Assembly: GCA_947488345.1 (NCBI GenBank)
Contig: CANKZQ010000001.1
Location: 819,501-883,500, forward strand
Source of the DNA: an uncultured Flavobacteriaceae bacterium
GTDB lineage: Bacteria; Bacteroidota; Bacteroidia; Flavobacteriales; Flavobacteriaceae
Direction: 5' to 3'
DNA length: 64,000 nt
Shown: one piece after another, positions 51,631 to 61,995 of the stretch
Numbering within the stretch: the first letter of the stretch is position 1
How the letters are laid out: the number at the start of each line of letters is the position of its first letter
Notes under the pieces: model-generated
The model's database searches: none
Told to the model about the DNA's origin: nothing
What the model saw: the letters and a program-made list of their open reading frames with translations, nothing else
Position numbers and translations under genes: made by a program

Positions 51631-52338
51631 ATGCACTACAAGAGAATTTTATTAAAATTAAGTGGAGAAGCCTTGATGGGCGAACGTCAATATGGTATAG
51701 ATCCAAAGCGTCTAGCCGAATATGCTGAAGATATTAAAAAAATCACTCAAAAAGGTGTAGAAGTAGCCATCGTAATTGGCGGTGGAAATATTTTTAGAGG
51801 TGTTGCTGGGGCAAGCAATGGTATGGATCGCGTACAAGCAGATTATATGGGTATGTTAGCAACAGTCATCAATGGATTGGCATTGCAAAGTGCTCTAGAA
51901 GATGCCGATGTTCCTACCAGATTACAAACTGCCATTAAAATCGAAGCCATTGCCGAACCTTATATAAAACGAAAGGCAGTGCGACACTTAGAAAAAGGAC
52001 GCGTTGTTATTTTCGGTTCTGGTACGGGGAATCCGTTCTTCACAACTGATTCGGCAGCAGTGCTCAGAGCTATTGAAGTGAATGCCGATGTTATTCTTAA
52101 AGGAACTCGAGTTGATGGTATTTATGATTCTGATCCTGAAAAGAATACTAGTGCTATCAAGTTTGAAAACCTTTCGTTTGATGAAGTATTGAAAAAGGGG
52201 TTAAAAATCATGGATACCACTGCTTTTACCTTGAGCCAAGAAAACGAATTGCCAATTATTGTTTTCGACATGAACACTCCAGGTAATTTATTACGTGTCG
52301 TTTCAGGTGAAAACATTGGAACTAAAGTTGTAAATTAG
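51631..52338 (+). CDS. pyrH: UMP kinase
   Basis: A 235-residue hexameric bacterial UMP kinase of normal length. It has the start [13 protein letters not shown], the phosphate loop [46 protein letters not shown] and [19 protein letters not shown]. It phosphorylates UMP to UDP in the cytosol. frr follows after 62 bases, the common bacterial pyrH-frr pair. Confidence 0.97.
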   Translation: MHYKRILLKLSGEALMGERQYGIDPKRLAEYAEDIKKITQKGVEVAIVIGGGNIFRGVAGASNGMDRVQADYMGMLATVINGLALQSALEDADVPTRLQTAIKIEAIAEPYIKRKAVRHLEKGRVVIFGSGTGNPFFTTDSAAVLRAIEVNADVILKGTRVDGIYDSDPEKNTSAIKFENLSFDEVLKKGLKIMDTTAFTLSQENELPIIVFDMNTPGNLLRVVSGENIGTKVVN

Positions 52339-52400
52339 AAATGTAATTATTTTTGTGGCTCACTTTTTGTTTGCTACATTGTAATGGAAATTTTTGTGAT

Positions 52401-52955
52401 ATGAACGAAGAAATTGAATTTATTATAGACACTGCCAAAGAGCAGATGGAAAATGCAATCGAACATTTAAAGAAAGAACTGGCCAATATTAGGGCTGGCA
52501 AGGCTTCTCCAGCAATGTTGAGAAGTGTTATGGTTGATTATTATGGATCTCAAACACCATTAGCACAGGTGGCTAATGTGAATACGCCAGATGCACGCAC
52601 TATCACGGTACAACCTTGGGAGAAAAACATGTTACAAGAAATTGAACGTGGCATCATGATATCAAACCTTGGTTTCAACCCTATGAATAATGGGGAGAGT
52701 ATCATTATTAATGTACCTGCATTAACAGAAGAACGAAGAAGAGAATTAGCGAAACAAGCCAAGGCCGAAACCGAAAATGACAAAGTGAGTGTTAGAAATG
52801 CACGAAAAGATGCTAATAATGACATCAAAAAACTTGATGTTTCTGATGACATGAAAAAAAATTCGGAAGCAGAAGTTCAAGAATTGACAGACAAATACAT
52901 TAAAATTATTGATGATTTGTATGCCAAAAAAGAGACCGAAATTATGACTGTCTAG
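52401..52955 (+). CDS. frr: Ribosome recycling factor
   Basis: A 184-residue RRF of normal length: ANIRAGKASPAMLRSVMVDYYGSQTPL, VNTPDARTITVQPWEK, IMISNLGFNPMNNGESIIINVPALTEERRREL and VRNARKDANNDIKKL. With EF-G it splits post-termination ribosomes. I chose the ATG at 52401; the extended frame to 52353 has no family match. A hairpin terminator follows. Confidence 0.97.
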   Translation: MNEEIEFIIDTAKEQMENAIEHLKKELANIRAGKASPAMLRSVMVDYYGSQTPLAQVANVNTPDARTITVQPWEKNMLQEIERGIMISNLGFNPMNNGESIIINVPALTEERRRELAKQAKAETENDKVSVRNARKDANNDIKKLDVSDDMKKNSEAEVQELTDKYIKIIDDLYAKKETEIMTV

Positions 52956-52994
52956 ATTTTGAACAACTGATATGAACACCTATAAAATTTTGTT

Positions 52995-53026
52995 AAAAGC
53001 AGCCATTTTGGTTGCTTTTAATTTTT
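52995..53026 (+). terminator. Terminator after frr
   Basis: Stem AAAAGCAGCC / GGTTGCTTTT (one G-T pair) with a 5-base loop ATTTT, then AATTTTT. It ends the pyrH-frr unit before the next gene at 53060. Confidence 0.8.
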
Positions 53027-53059
53027 AACATTGGTTTATTTGACATACCAAAAACTCCC

Positions 53060-55576
53060 ATGAAAAAGCTATTTTTTCTTATTTTTCTTCTGTTCCATCT
53101 CTTCACTCTTGGGCAATCATCATTCTCTGGAATTGTAAAAAATAGCCAAACAAATCAACCTTTACCTTTTGCTACCATCTTAACCGAGCATGGCTCTGGA
53201 ACAATTTGCGATGCTGATGGAAAATTTACACTTGTATTAAAGGAAACTGTAAATGAACTCACCATTTCTTATGTTGGCTTTGAAACCAAAAAAACTCCTA
53301 TTAAAGCGGGGACAAAATTTATAACAGTTTTATTAAAATCAAATACCGAACGTTTACAAGAAGTTATTCTTAGAAAAAAAGAAAATCCGGCGCTTCAAAT
53401 CATACGAAATGCAATAGTAAATAAGGATAAAAACAATATTGAAACAGCGCTAAATTCATTTGAATATAGGGTGTATAATAAACTTTTAGTTACGGCAAAT
53501 GTAGACTCTATAAATAGCCGTATCGATTCTGTATTTGTTCTAAGAAATGGTAAAAAATTCTTCAAAAACCTTGATTCTACAAGTTATAAATTCAAAGAGC
53601 AACTAAATCAGCAACACTTATATATCAGCGAAAAAATTGCGGAACATAAGTTTAAAAGAGGAAAGAATAAAAAAGAAATCATTCTAGGATCTAGAATGGC
53701 AGGATTCAACGATCCCGTTTATGAAGTGTTAGCATTAAATATTGAAAGTTTAAGTTTCTATGACGATGTCTATACCTTATTAGGTACAAATTATATAAAT
53801 CCTTTGGCAAAAAATGCCTTAAGAAAGTATCACTACAAAATATTAGATACGATTACGAGAAAAAATGATAGTGCTTATATGATTTACTATAAACCGAAAC
53901 GAAAAAGTGAATTTGTTGGGCTAGAAGGAGTTCTATATATAAATGCCAATAGCTATGCTATAGAAAAGGGAATAGCCGAATTAAAGGGGATTATCAATGT
54001 CAAAGCTTCTCAAACATTTAAGTATCGACCTAAACATCAAATTTGGTTTCCGGACGAAACTCACATTTCCATCCGTAAAGGAACAACTAAAGAAACTGTC
54101 AAACTCTTTGCAGGGGCTTTACGTTTTGCAGATGGCACACAACAAAATGATTCAATTTCAAGCACCAAAACAGTAAACCCTAGCGATTTATCCTATCTTA
54201 TCTCTAAAAGTAAAATTGTTGGTATTAAAATAAACCAACCCGTAAAAATTATCAATTCTGCCTCAACCATAGAAATTGATAAAAATGCTAGTCGCAGAAA
54301 CTTTTCATTTTGGAATACCTATCGTGTCGATACCATATCAAAACGAGGAATCCGTGCTTATAAGATCATAGATAGTATCTCTAAGAAAGAGCGGATTGAA
54401 AAAAAATTAAACATTGGTCGAAAACTTGTTAAGGGTTATTTTCCTACGAAACTTTTTGATTTTGATTTGAGCCAATTAATTAATTTCAATGGTTATGAAG
54501 GCTTTCGTTTTGGTTTCGGTGGCCAGACGAATGCGACTTTTTCAGAAAAAATCCGATTTGATGGATACACCGCATATGGTTTTAAAGACACCAAATTTAA
54601 GTATCATGGTGGAGCAGCGATTAGAGTAAATAAACAAAATAATACATGGCTCGGTGTTGCTTATACCAACGATTTAGAGGAGGCGGCAAAACTAGATTTT
54701 CTATTTGATGACACCTCATTTTCTTTGATCAACCCGAGAAATCTGAATATCGGACAATTCTATAACTATGAAACATATGAAATTAATGCAGGTAATGACA
54801 TCCTGCCTAATTTAGAGTCAAAATTAAAGTTGAGTTATGGTTCGTATAATCCCCTGTTTGAGTATCAATTCGTAAACGCAACCAAACAACTCACTGATTA
54901 CAAATTGACCCTGGCTACGTTTGCATTAAAATGGACTCCTTTTAGTCAATACATGAATTCGCCGATTGGAAAAATAGCAATAAAGAATAGCACACCAAAA
55001 ATTACCGCACAAATCACGAAAAGTTTTGATCAAATTTTGGAGGGTGATTTTAATTTTATACAGTTAAACTTTAAATTTGAACATACCGTAAAAGCCATAA
55101 AAAACAGCTCCACTTCTTTTTTAATTCAAGGTGGCCTCATTAGTGGTGATGCACCGCTCTCCCACTTGTATAATGCAACACCAAACTACTCGTTAAAAAA
55201 TCCATGGCGAAAGCGTATCAATTTTTCTGGCACCAATGCTTTTGAGACGATGTTATTCAATGAATTCATTTCAGACACTTATGTCATGTTACAAGCAAGA
55301 CATAATTTTAACAAATTTAGAATTGGTAAAAATTTTAAACCACGTCTTAGTCTCATTTCTAGATTTGCCATTGGAGATATTAAAAATCCGAACTTCCATC
55401 AAGGTGTAAATTTCAGAAAAATGAATAAAGGATATTTAGAGTCAGGATTTGTGCTCAACCATTTATTTAAAAATTTTGGTGTTAGTTCATTTTATAGATA
55501 TGGAGCATATAACAATCCTAAATTCTCAGACAATTTGGCGGTAAAGCTAACCTATGTTTTAAGTTTAGGATTCTAA
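53060..55576 (+). CDS. DUF5686 outer membrane protein with carboxypeptidase-regulatory-like domain
   Basis: An 838-residue exported protein. Signal peptide: KKLFFLIFLLFHLFTLGQ (about 2-19). Residues about 21-100 form a CarboxypepD_reg-like domain (SGIVKNSQTNQPLPFATI, ICDADGKFTLVL, ISYVGFETKK). About 110-430 is the DUF5686 middle part (NPALQIIRNAIVNKDKNN, SYAIEKGIAELKGIINVKA). From about 470 the sequence alternates like a 16-strand-type beta-barrel and ends in Phe (TYVLSLGF), the mark of an outer membrane barrel. Function unknown; probably an outer membrane channel or assembly factor. The MMPL gene follows after 56 bases. Confidence 0.85.
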   Translation: MKKLFFLIFLLFHLFTLGQSSFSGIVKNSQTNQPLPFATILTEHGSGTICDADGKFTLVLKETVNELTISYVGFETKKTPIKAGTKFITVLLKSNTERLQEVILRKKENPALQIIRNAIVNKDKNNIETALNSFEYRVYNKLLVTANVDSINSRIDSVFVLRNGKKFFKNLDSTSYKFKEQLNQQHLYISEKIAEHKFKRGKNKKEIILGSRMAGFNDPVYEVLALNIESLSFYDDVYTLLGTNYINPLAKNALRKYHYKILDTITRKNDSAYMIYYKPKRKSEFVGLEGVLYINANSYAIEKGIAELKGIINVKASQTFKYRPKHQIWFPDETHISIRKGTTKETVKLFAGALRFADGTQQNDSISSTKTVNPSDLSYLISKSKIVGIKINQPVKIINSASTIEIDKNASRRNFSFWNTYRVDTISKRGIRAYKIIDSISKKERIEKKLNIGRKLVKGYFPTKLFDFDLSQLINFNGYEGFRFGFGGQTNATFSEKIRFDGYTAYGFKDTKFKYHGGAAIRVNKQNNTWLGVAYTNDLEEAAKLDFLFDDTSFSLINPRNLNIGQFYNYETYEINAGNDILPNLESKLKLSYGSYNPLFEYQFVNATKQLTDYKLTLATFALKWTPFSQYMNSPIGKIAIKNSTPKITAQITKSFDQILEGDFNFIQLNFKFEHTVKAIKNSSTSFLIQGGLISGDAPLSHLYNATPNYSLKNPWRKRINFSGTNAFETMLFNEFISDTYVMLQARHNFNKFRIGKNFKPRLSLISRFAIGDIKNPNFHQGVNFRKMNKGYLESGFVLNHLFKNFGVSSFYRYGAYNNPKFSDNLAVKLTYVLSLGF

Positions 55577-55596
55577 GTTTTACTAAACTATTTTAG

Positions 55597-55604
55597 TACC
55601 TTTG
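55597..55604 (+). promoter_or_regulatory. -7 promoter element for the MMPL transporter gene (TACCTTTG)
   Basis: Exact TAnnTTTG match, 29 bases before the ATG at 55633; no clear -33 TTG. It suggests transcription independent of the preceding gene. Confidence 0.45.
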
Positions 55605-55632
55605 TTATTCTTATTAAAATTGTACATCATTA

Positions 55633-58056
55633 ATGAACTTTTGGTCTGTAGTTTCTAGAATTATCCTTAAAGGAAGAATAGTTATTTTACTATTAATAGC
55701 TGCAGCTACCTATTTTTTATATACTCAAACAGAACATATTAAATTTTCGCACACCGAAGCAAATCTTTTACCATCTGATCATCCAGTTAATATTGAATAC
55801 GACAAGTTTCTCCAAATTTTTGGAGAAGAAGGAAATATCATTATTCTGGCAGTTCAAGATTCGAGTATTTTCAAGGTTGACAAGTTTAATAAGTGGAATG
55901 CTTTGTCTAAACAATTAGGCAGTTTTAAAAAGGAAGTTGATTTCACGGTCTCGATTGGAGATATTAAAAAACTCAAAAAAGACGAGGCTAATAAAAAGTT
56001 CACTGTAGAACCGCTTTACAAAACGAGTCCTAAAACAGATGACGATGTTGAAGATATTAAGGATGAACTTTTCGAAAATCTACCTTTTTTTGATAATTTT
56101 TTGTTCAATAAAGAAACGGGTACCATACGCACTGTTATCTATCTAAAAAAGGAAATTGTCAATGATATCAAGCGAAAAGATTTTGTTTTCGATGTATTAA
56201 ACCCAACTATCAAAGAATTTGAAGATGCCAATAATGTAGATGTTAGAGTTTCGGGCATGCCCTATATAAGAACGATGAATGCTCAAAACATAGTTGATGA
56301 AATTGGGCTCTTTGTAGGATTAGCTTTATTAGTCACGTCGTTAATATTTTTCTTTTTCTTCCGTTCATTTAGAGCTACGTTTATTACCATGCTCGTTGTT
56401 TGTATTGGTGTTGTTTGGGCCTTAGGTTTTATCGGTTTATTTCGTTACGAAATATCGGTCTTGATGGCACTTATCCCTCCATTAATTATCGTTATAGGTG
56501 TTCCAAACTGTATCTTTTTAATCAACAAGTATCAGCACGAAGTAAAAAGTCATGGCAATCAAGCCAAGTCTTTACAGCGTGTGATTTCAAAAATCGGGAA
56601 CGCTACCTTAATGACCAATGTGACGACGGCATCGGGTTTTGCAACTTTTATATTTACCAAAAGTCAGTTGCTCAATGAATTTGGTATCATTGCCTCCATA
56701 AATATCTTAGTGATATTCATGTTGTCATTGCTCATTATTCCTATTATCTATAGTTTCTTGCCAAAGCCGAAAACGAAGCATTTAAAACATTTAGAAAAGC
56801 GTTGGATAGAGCGTATTGTTGACTGGATGGAAAACATTGTGCGCCATAAACGGATCGCCGTATATATCTCAACAGTAATAGTTATCATTACGAGTATAAT
56901 CGGGGTCTACATGATTCGAGTTTCTGGTAGTCTGATTGAAGATATGCCTAAAGGAGAACCTTTCTTTAAAGATATTGTTTTCTTTGAGCAAGAGTTTGGC
57001 GGTATTATGCCATTGGAAATCATTATTGACACAAAACGCAAGAAAGGCGTTATCAAACTTGCTACGCTAAAGCGGATGGAGAAGCTGAATGAAATTATTG
57101 ATGAGATTCCAGAATTGTCACCTTCTGTTTCGGTATTAAACCTTGTGAAATACTCAAAACAAGCGTACTATAATGGAAATCCGAAATATTACCAGCTACC
57201 TAGTGGACAAGAGCGCGCCTTTATTTTAGAGTTTACCAAAAATTCTGATGCAAATTCTGATTTACTCAAAAATTTTGTTGATTCGACAGGTCAATATGCT
57301 CGAATTACCACCTTTATGAAGGATATCGGCACCGAGAAAATGGAAAGAATTGAAGAGCGTTTACAAGCGAGAATCGATAAAGAATTTCCTAAAGAACGAT
57401 ATGATGTTAAAATGACTGGTAAAGCGTTGGTTTTTCTGAAAGGCACCAACTACCTAATCAAAAATCTAGTCGTTTCCTTATCGCTTGCCATTTTACTAAT
57501 CGCCATTTTTATGGCGTGGATGTTTAGGTCTTATCAAATGATTATCATTTCTCTAATCCCAAACATTCTTCCTTTATTATTAACCGCTGGTTTAATGGGC
57601 TTTTTAGGAGTGGCAATCAAACCATCTACTATACTGGTGTTTAGCATAGCATTTGGTATTTCTGTTGATGATACAATTCATTTTTTAGCAAAATATAGGC
57701 AAGAGTTACAGGCAAATAATTGGAAAGTAAAAAAATCGGTATATGGCGCGTTAAGAGAAACCGGCGTAAGTATGTTTTATACGTCTATTGTCCTGTTTTT
57801 CGGCTTCTTGGTTTTTATTGTCTCAAGTTTTGGAGGAACAATTGCCCTTGGCGGATTGGTCTCAGTGACTCTATTATTGGCAATGGTATCAAATTTATTG
57901 CTATTACCTTCGTTATTACTTTCATTAGAGCAAAGTATTGCTAATAAAAAAGTGTTCAAAGAACCTGCTATTAAAATTTTACCGAAGGCAGAGGAAGAAT
58001 TAGACAAAGAAATGAATTTGGACACTACAGAAAACTTAAAAAATTTAGAAAAATGA
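55633..58056 (+). CDS. MMPL/RND family transporter
   Basis: An 807-residue inner-membrane transporter. It has two halves, each with a transmembrane helix, a large periplasmic loop and five clustered helices: first cluster about 215-375 ([46 protein letters not shown]), second about 615-770 ([42 protein letters not shown]). The SVDDTIHFL helix with paired Asp is typical of proton-driven MMPL and sterol-sensing-type RND proteins. It likely exports lipids or hydrophobic compounds; the cargo is unknown. Its stop overlaps the rfbA start (ATGA). Confidence 0.9.
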   Translation: MNFWSVVSRIILKGRIVILLLIAAATYFLYTQTEHIKFSHTEANLLPSDHPVNIEYDKFLQIFGEEGNIIILAVQDSSIFKVDKFNKWNALSKQLGSFKKEVDFTVSIGDIKKLKKDEANKKFTVEPLYKTSPKTDDDVEDIKDELFENLPFFDNFLFNKETGTIRTVIYLKKEIVNDIKRKDFVFDVLNPTIKEFEDANNVDVRVSGMPYIRTMNAQNIVDEIGLFVGLALLVTSLIFFFFFRSFRATFITMLVVCIGVVWALGFIGLFRYEISVLMALIPPLIIVIGVPNCIFLINKYQHEVKSHGNQAKSLQRVISKIGNATLMTNVTTASGFATFIFTKSQLLNEFGIIASINILVIFMLSLLIIPIIYSFLPKPKTKHLKHLEKRWIERIVDWMENIVRHKRIAVYISTVIVIITSIIGVYMIRVSGSLIEDMPKGEPFFKDIVFFEQEFGGIMPLEIIIDTKRKKGVIKLATLKRMEKLNEIIDEIPELSPSVSVLNLVKYSKQAYYNGNPKYYQLPSGQERAFILEFTKNSDANSDLLKNFVDSTGQYARITTFMKDIGTEKMERIEERLQARIDKEFPKERYDVKMTGKALVFLKGTNYLIKNLVVSLSLAILLIAIFMAWMFRSYQMIIISLIPNILPLLLTAGLMGFLGVAIKPSTILVFSIAFGISVDDTIHFLAKYRQELQANNWKVKKSVYGALRETGVSMFYTSIVLFFGFLVFIVSSFGGTIALGGLVSVTLLLAMVSNLLLLPSLLLSLEQSIANKKVFKEPAIKILPKAEEELDKEMNLDTTENLKNLEK

Positions 58057-58913
58057 AAGGTATAATTTTAGCTGGTGGCAGCGGTACGCGTTTGCACCCA
58101 TTGACTTTAGCCGTGAGTAAGCAACTCATGCCTATTTATGACAAGCCAATGATATATTATCCGCTATCTACATTGATGTTAGCTGGTATTAAAGATGTTT
58201 TAATTATTTCAACTCCTCATGATGTACCCTTGTTTGAACGTCTCCTTGGTGACGGTAGCAAACTAGGTTGTAATTTTCAATATGCGGTACAAGAAGTTCC
58301 GAACGGTTTAGCACAAGCTTTCGTAATTGGTAAAGAGTTTATTGGTAATGATAAGGTGGCTTTAGTGCTTGGTGATAATATCTTTTATGGTACCGGTATG
58401 CACAGAGCCTTGCTCGATGCTTCAAAAAGAGAGGGAGGAACAGTTTTCGCCTATCACGTAAATGATCCAGAGCGTTATGGTGTAGTTGAGTTTGATGAAA
58501 ACAATAAGGCTATCTCTATTGAAGAAAAACCTCAACATCCGAAGTCTAGTTATGCCGTACCCGGAGTTTATTTTTATGACAATCAAGTTCTTGAAATTGC
58601 TGAAAATCTAGAACCTTCTGCTCGTGGCGAATATGAAATTACAGATGTTAACAAAGTATATCTAGAACAAGGAAATCTACATGTGAGCATCTTAAATAGA
58701 GGAACGGCATGGTTAGATACTGGAACATTTCAATCATTAATGCAGGCACAACAATTTGTACAAGTAATTGAAGAAAGACAAGGTCTAAAGATTGGTTGTA
58801 TTGAAGAAGTAGCCTATAACAAAAGGTTTATTTCTGCAGAACAATTAGAAAAAATAGCCCTTCCACTCCTTAAAAGTGGATATGGACAATACCTAATGAA
58901 TCTACTAAAATAA
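58053..58913 (+). CDS. rfbA: Glucose-1-phosphate thymidylyltransferase
   Basis: A 286-residue RmlA. It has [16 protein letters not shown] (nucleotide loop), [71 protein letters not shown] and [12 protein letters not shown]. It makes dTDP-glucose, the first step to dTDP-rhamnose and other surface sugars. rfbB, C and D are not in the window, so the pathway is completed elsewhere. It overlaps the MMPL gene by 4 bases, hence is translationally coupled to it. Confidence 0.95.
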   Translation: MKGIILAGGSGTRLHPLTLAVSKQLMPIYDKPMIYYPLSTLMLAGIKDVLIISTPHDVPLFERLLGDGSKLGCNFQYAVQEVPNGLAQAFVIGKEFIGNDKVALVLGDNIFYGTGMHRALLDASKREGGTVFAYHVNDPERYGVVEFDENNKAISIEEKPQHPKSSYAVPGVYFYDNQVLEIAENLEPSARGEYEITDVNKVYLEQGNLHVSILNRGTAWLDTGTFQSLMQAQQFVQVIEERQGLKIGCIEEVAYNKRFISAEQLEKIALPLLKSGYGQYLMNLLK

Positions 58914-58991
58914 GTTTCTGACCTTACTGTAATCTCGTTATCATCTATCAAAAATCATACCTTTTAATTCGGCAATCGTAAAATCAATCAT

Positions 58992-58999
58992 TATCTTTG
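58992..58999 (+). promoter_or_regulatory. -7 promoter element for asnS (TATCTTTG)
   Basis: Exact TAnnTTTG match, 23 bases before the ATG at 59023; no clear -33 TTG. Confidence 0.5.
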
Positions 59000-59022
59000 T
59001 GCTTCAATAATTTTTGACAGCA

Positions 59023-60453
59023 ATGCAAATGAACGTAGTTGATTTATTACAATCAAATAAACTTTCGCAAGAAGTACAAGTAAAAGGATGGGTTAGAACA
59101 TTTAGAGCAAATCGTTTTATCGCGTTAAATGATGGATCCACCATCAATAATATTCAATGTGTAGTTGATTTTTTAGCTACAGATGAGGACTTATTAAGAC
59201 GAATTACGACTGGTGCTGCCGTATCTATTAAAGGGATATTAGCAGAAAGTCAAGGAAAAGGACAAGCGGTAGAAATTCAAGTAAATTCTATTGAAGTTTT
59301 GGGAGATTCTAATCCAGAAGAATATCCAATACAACCTAAAAAACATAGTTTTGAATTTTTACGAGAACATGCACATTTAAGAGTTAGAACCAATACTTTT
59401 AGTGCGGTAATGCGTGTTCGTTCTATGCTATCGTTTGCCGTTCATAAATATTTTACTGAAAATGGTTTTTATAATTTTCATGCGCCTATTGTAACGGGTT
59501 CTGATGCCGAAGGTGCTGGAGAAATGTTTCGTGTAACTACAATGCCGGCTGATAGTCCTTCAAAAAATGAAGATGGCAGTGTGGATTTTAGTCAAGATTT
59601 TTTTGGTAAAGAAACCAATCTAACAGTATCTGGACAGCTCGAAGCAGAAACATATGCTATGGCCCTTGGCAAGGTATATACGTTTGGACCTACTTTCAGA
59701 GCAGAAAATTCTAATACGACAAGACATTTGGCAGAGTTTTGGATGATTGAACCTGAAGTGGCCTTTATGGATTTAAATGGTAATATGGAATTGGCCGAAG
59801 ATTTCATTAAATCTGTTGTTGGATATGTTTTAGAAAACTGTAAAGATGATATTGAATTTTTAGATCAGCGACTCACAAAAGAAGAAAGTACAAAGCCAAT
59901 GATTGAGCGCAGTGAAATGACGCTTATAGAAAAATTGAAATTCGTTGTCGACAATAACTTTAAACGCGTGAGTTATAGTGAAGCTATTGATATACTTAGA
60001 AATTCAAAATCTAATAAAAAGAAAAAATTTAAATTCCCTATTAACGAATGGGGCGCAGATTTACAAAGTGAACATGAACGCTTTTTAGTAGAAAAACACT
60101 TTAAGTGTCCTGTTATTTTATTCGATTATCCTGCTAAAATCAAAGCGTTTTATATGCGCTTAAACGATGATGGGAAGACGGTACGAGCGATGGATGTTCT
60201 TTTTCCTGGCATCGGTGAAATCGCAGGAGGATCTCAAAGAGAGGAACGTCTAGATGTATTGAAAGAAAAAATGAACGCATTAGATATAGATGAAAAAGAG
60301 CTTTGGTGGTACTTAGATTTGAGAAAGTTTGGCACCGCCGAACACTCTGGTTTTGGTTTAGGCTTTGAACGTTTAGTACAATTTACTACCGGCATGAGTA
60401 ATATAAGAGACGTAATTCCGTTTCCTAGAACACCGCAGAATGCCGAATTCTAA
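59023..60453 (+). CDS. asnS: Asparagine-tRNA ligase
   Basis: A class II aminoacyl-tRNA synthetase of 476 residues. The OB-fold anticodon domain is at about 10-110 ([22 protein letters not shown]). The catalytic domain has motif 2 [25 protein letters not shown] and motif 3 [29 protein letters not shown]. The asparagine-type signature is clear. The start could be the ATG at 59023 or 59029; a TTG at 59014 is less likely. The WG-repeat gene follows after 30 bases, then rpoN. Confidence 0.96.
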   Translation: MQMNVVDLLQSNKLSQEVQVKGWVRTFRANRFIALNDGSTINNIQCVVDFLATDEDLLRRITTGAAVSIKGILAESQGKGQAVEIQVNSIEVLGDSNPEEYPIQPKKHSFEFLREHAHLRVRTNTFSAVMRVRSMLSFAVHKYFTENGFYNFHAPIVTGSDAEGAGEMFRVTTMPADSPSKNEDGSVDFSQDFFGKETNLTVSGQLEAETYAMALGKVYTFGPTFRAENSNTTRHLAEFWMIEPEVAFMDLNGNMELAEDFIKSVVGYVLENCKDDIEFLDQRLTKEESTKPMIERSEMTLIEKLKFVVDNNFKRVSYSEAIDILRNSKSNKKKKFKFPINEWGADLQSEHERFLVEKHFKCPVILFDYPAKIKAFYMRLNDDGKTVRAMDVLFPGIGEIAGGSQREERLDVLKEKMNALDIDEKELWWYLDLRKFGTAEHSGFGLGFERLVQFTTGMSNIRDVIPFPRTPQNAEF

Positions 60454-60483
60454 AAATAAAAAATGATGATATATAAAAGAAAT

Positions 60484-61989
60484 ATGAAAAAATTGGCTTT
60501 AGTTACACTGAGTATGTTCAGTTTTTCTCTTGCTTTTTCTCAGGTAATTGATGATGATGAAGTCATCGAAGAAACCGTCATAGAAAGTACCGAATCAAAT
60601 GTAAATTCTCTATATACAAAGAACACAGCAGATATAGTTACAGGAGAAATAGATAATACACTCTTAATTTTTAAAGGAAGTAATACTTCTTTGTATGGAT
60701 TAAAAGATAAAAATAATAAGGTCTTAGTGAAAGCTATTTTTAGTTCAATCTCTACCTACGGGTCTACAAAAGATAGAATTATAGCGAGGTTTGACTGGAA
60801 AAAAAACGGTGTTATCGATAGCAAAGGAAATATAATAATACCCTTTGAATACTCTGGAATTTCTAAAAATAAAAATCAATTCATTGCTACCCAAAACAAT
60901 CAAAAAAGATTGCTGGATTATTATGGAAAACCGTTGTTAAAAAATAGCTATGAAGATCTTTACTATTTGAGTCAGAAATATATCAAAATAAAAAGTAATG
61001 GCTTATATGGGATCCTTAAACTAAACGGAGAAGAGCTATTCCCTGCTGAATATGAAGAGATTAATCATTACTCATCGCAAGATTGGTTTTTATTGAATCA
61101 AAACGGTAAAACCGTCATAAAAGATAATGAGGGTAAAAGGGTATTTGGGAAACAATACACCAGTATTACGAAATTAGATTATGACTTTAAATATATTTTG
61201 GCTGAAAAAAAAGGAAAATATGGCATTATTAATAAGTATAATGATATTGTGGCTCCCTTTATTTTTGACGCTGTAAATAAAGAATATGATAATAGATTAT
61301 TCACCGTACAAGAAAATGGCAAATGGGGTATTTATAGTATTCTTTTTGATGCTTACATTGTAAAACCTGAATATGATGCGATACAAAAGGTTTCAAGTGG
61401 TTATTATGTCTTAGATAAAACAACGACTAGAACATTTATTAACTTGTTATCGAACAAAAAAGTCGATTTTTCAAATTATGACAAAATCAACAATTATGTT
61501 TCTTACAATATTGTAAGAGTCGAAAATAACAATTTAAAAGGAGGCGTAGACGTTAATAGCGGCAAACTTATTATTCCTTTAAAATATGATTATTTAGATA
61601 TATCTTCTAATTATATTAAAGCAAGATTGCCGAATACAAAACTTTCTGATGTATATGACACAAAGGGGAAGTTGCTGTTCGGAAATGTGACTCAAATCAA
61701 TCGTTTAAAAGATTACTATTATCGCGTTGCGAGTAATGGCAAGGTTGGAGTTATTAGCAGAAACAAAATCATAGTAGATGCCAAATACGATTTCATCAAA
61801 GGTTATCAAAATTTAGCCGCTTTCTTAGTGAAAGAAAATGAAAAGTACGGTCTTATTGATCATTACAATCAATTCTTGATACCTCTAAGCAAAGATAAAA
61901 TCAATGTGAACGAAGCTAAGAATATAATCCGTTGGAAAAACAAGAACTATATGGTAAGTTTGGGTAAATTAGTAGAATTAAAAAAGTAA
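60484..61989 (+). CDS. Exported WG-repeat protein
   Basis: A 501-residue protein with a signal peptide (LALVTLSMFSFSLAFSQ, ending about 20) and an acidic start (VIDDDEVIEETVIESTES). It contains repeats of the WG/KWGxI type: NGLYGILKLNGEELFPAEYEEI, KGKYGIINKYNDIVAPFIFDAV, NGKWGIYSILFDAYIVKPEYDAI, NGKVGVISRNKIIVDAKYDFI and NEKYGLIDHYNQFLIPL. WG repeats form beta-propeller-like or solenoid surfaces with unknown partners. It lies between asnS and rpoN with 30- and 6-base gaps, so is likely co-transcribed. Confidence 0.85.
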   Translation: MKKLALVTLSMFSFSLAFSQVIDDDEVIEETVIESTESNVNSLYTKNTADIVTGEIDNTLLIFKGSNTSLYGLKDKNNKVLVKAIFSSISTYGSTKDRIIARFDWKKNGVIDSKGNIIIPFEYSGISKNKNQFIATQNNQKRLLDYYGKPLLKNSYEDLYYLSQKYIKIKSNGLYGILKLNGEELFPAEYEEINHYSSQDWFLLNQNGKTVIKDNEGKRVFGKQYTSITKLDYDFKYILAEKKGKYGIINKYNDIVAPFIFDAVNKEYDNRLFTVQENGKWGIYSILFDAYIVKPEYDAIQKVSSGYYVLDKTTTRTFINLLSNKKVDFSNYDKINNYVSYNIVRVENNNLKGGVDVNSGKLIIPLKYDYLDISSNYIKARLPNTKLSDVYDTKGKLLFGNVTQINRLKDYYYRVASNGKVGVISRNKIIVDAKYDFIKGYQNLAAFLVKENEKYGLIDHYNQFLIPLSKDKINVNEAKNIIRWKNKNYMVSLGKLVELKK

Positions 61990-61995
61990 TTTTAA

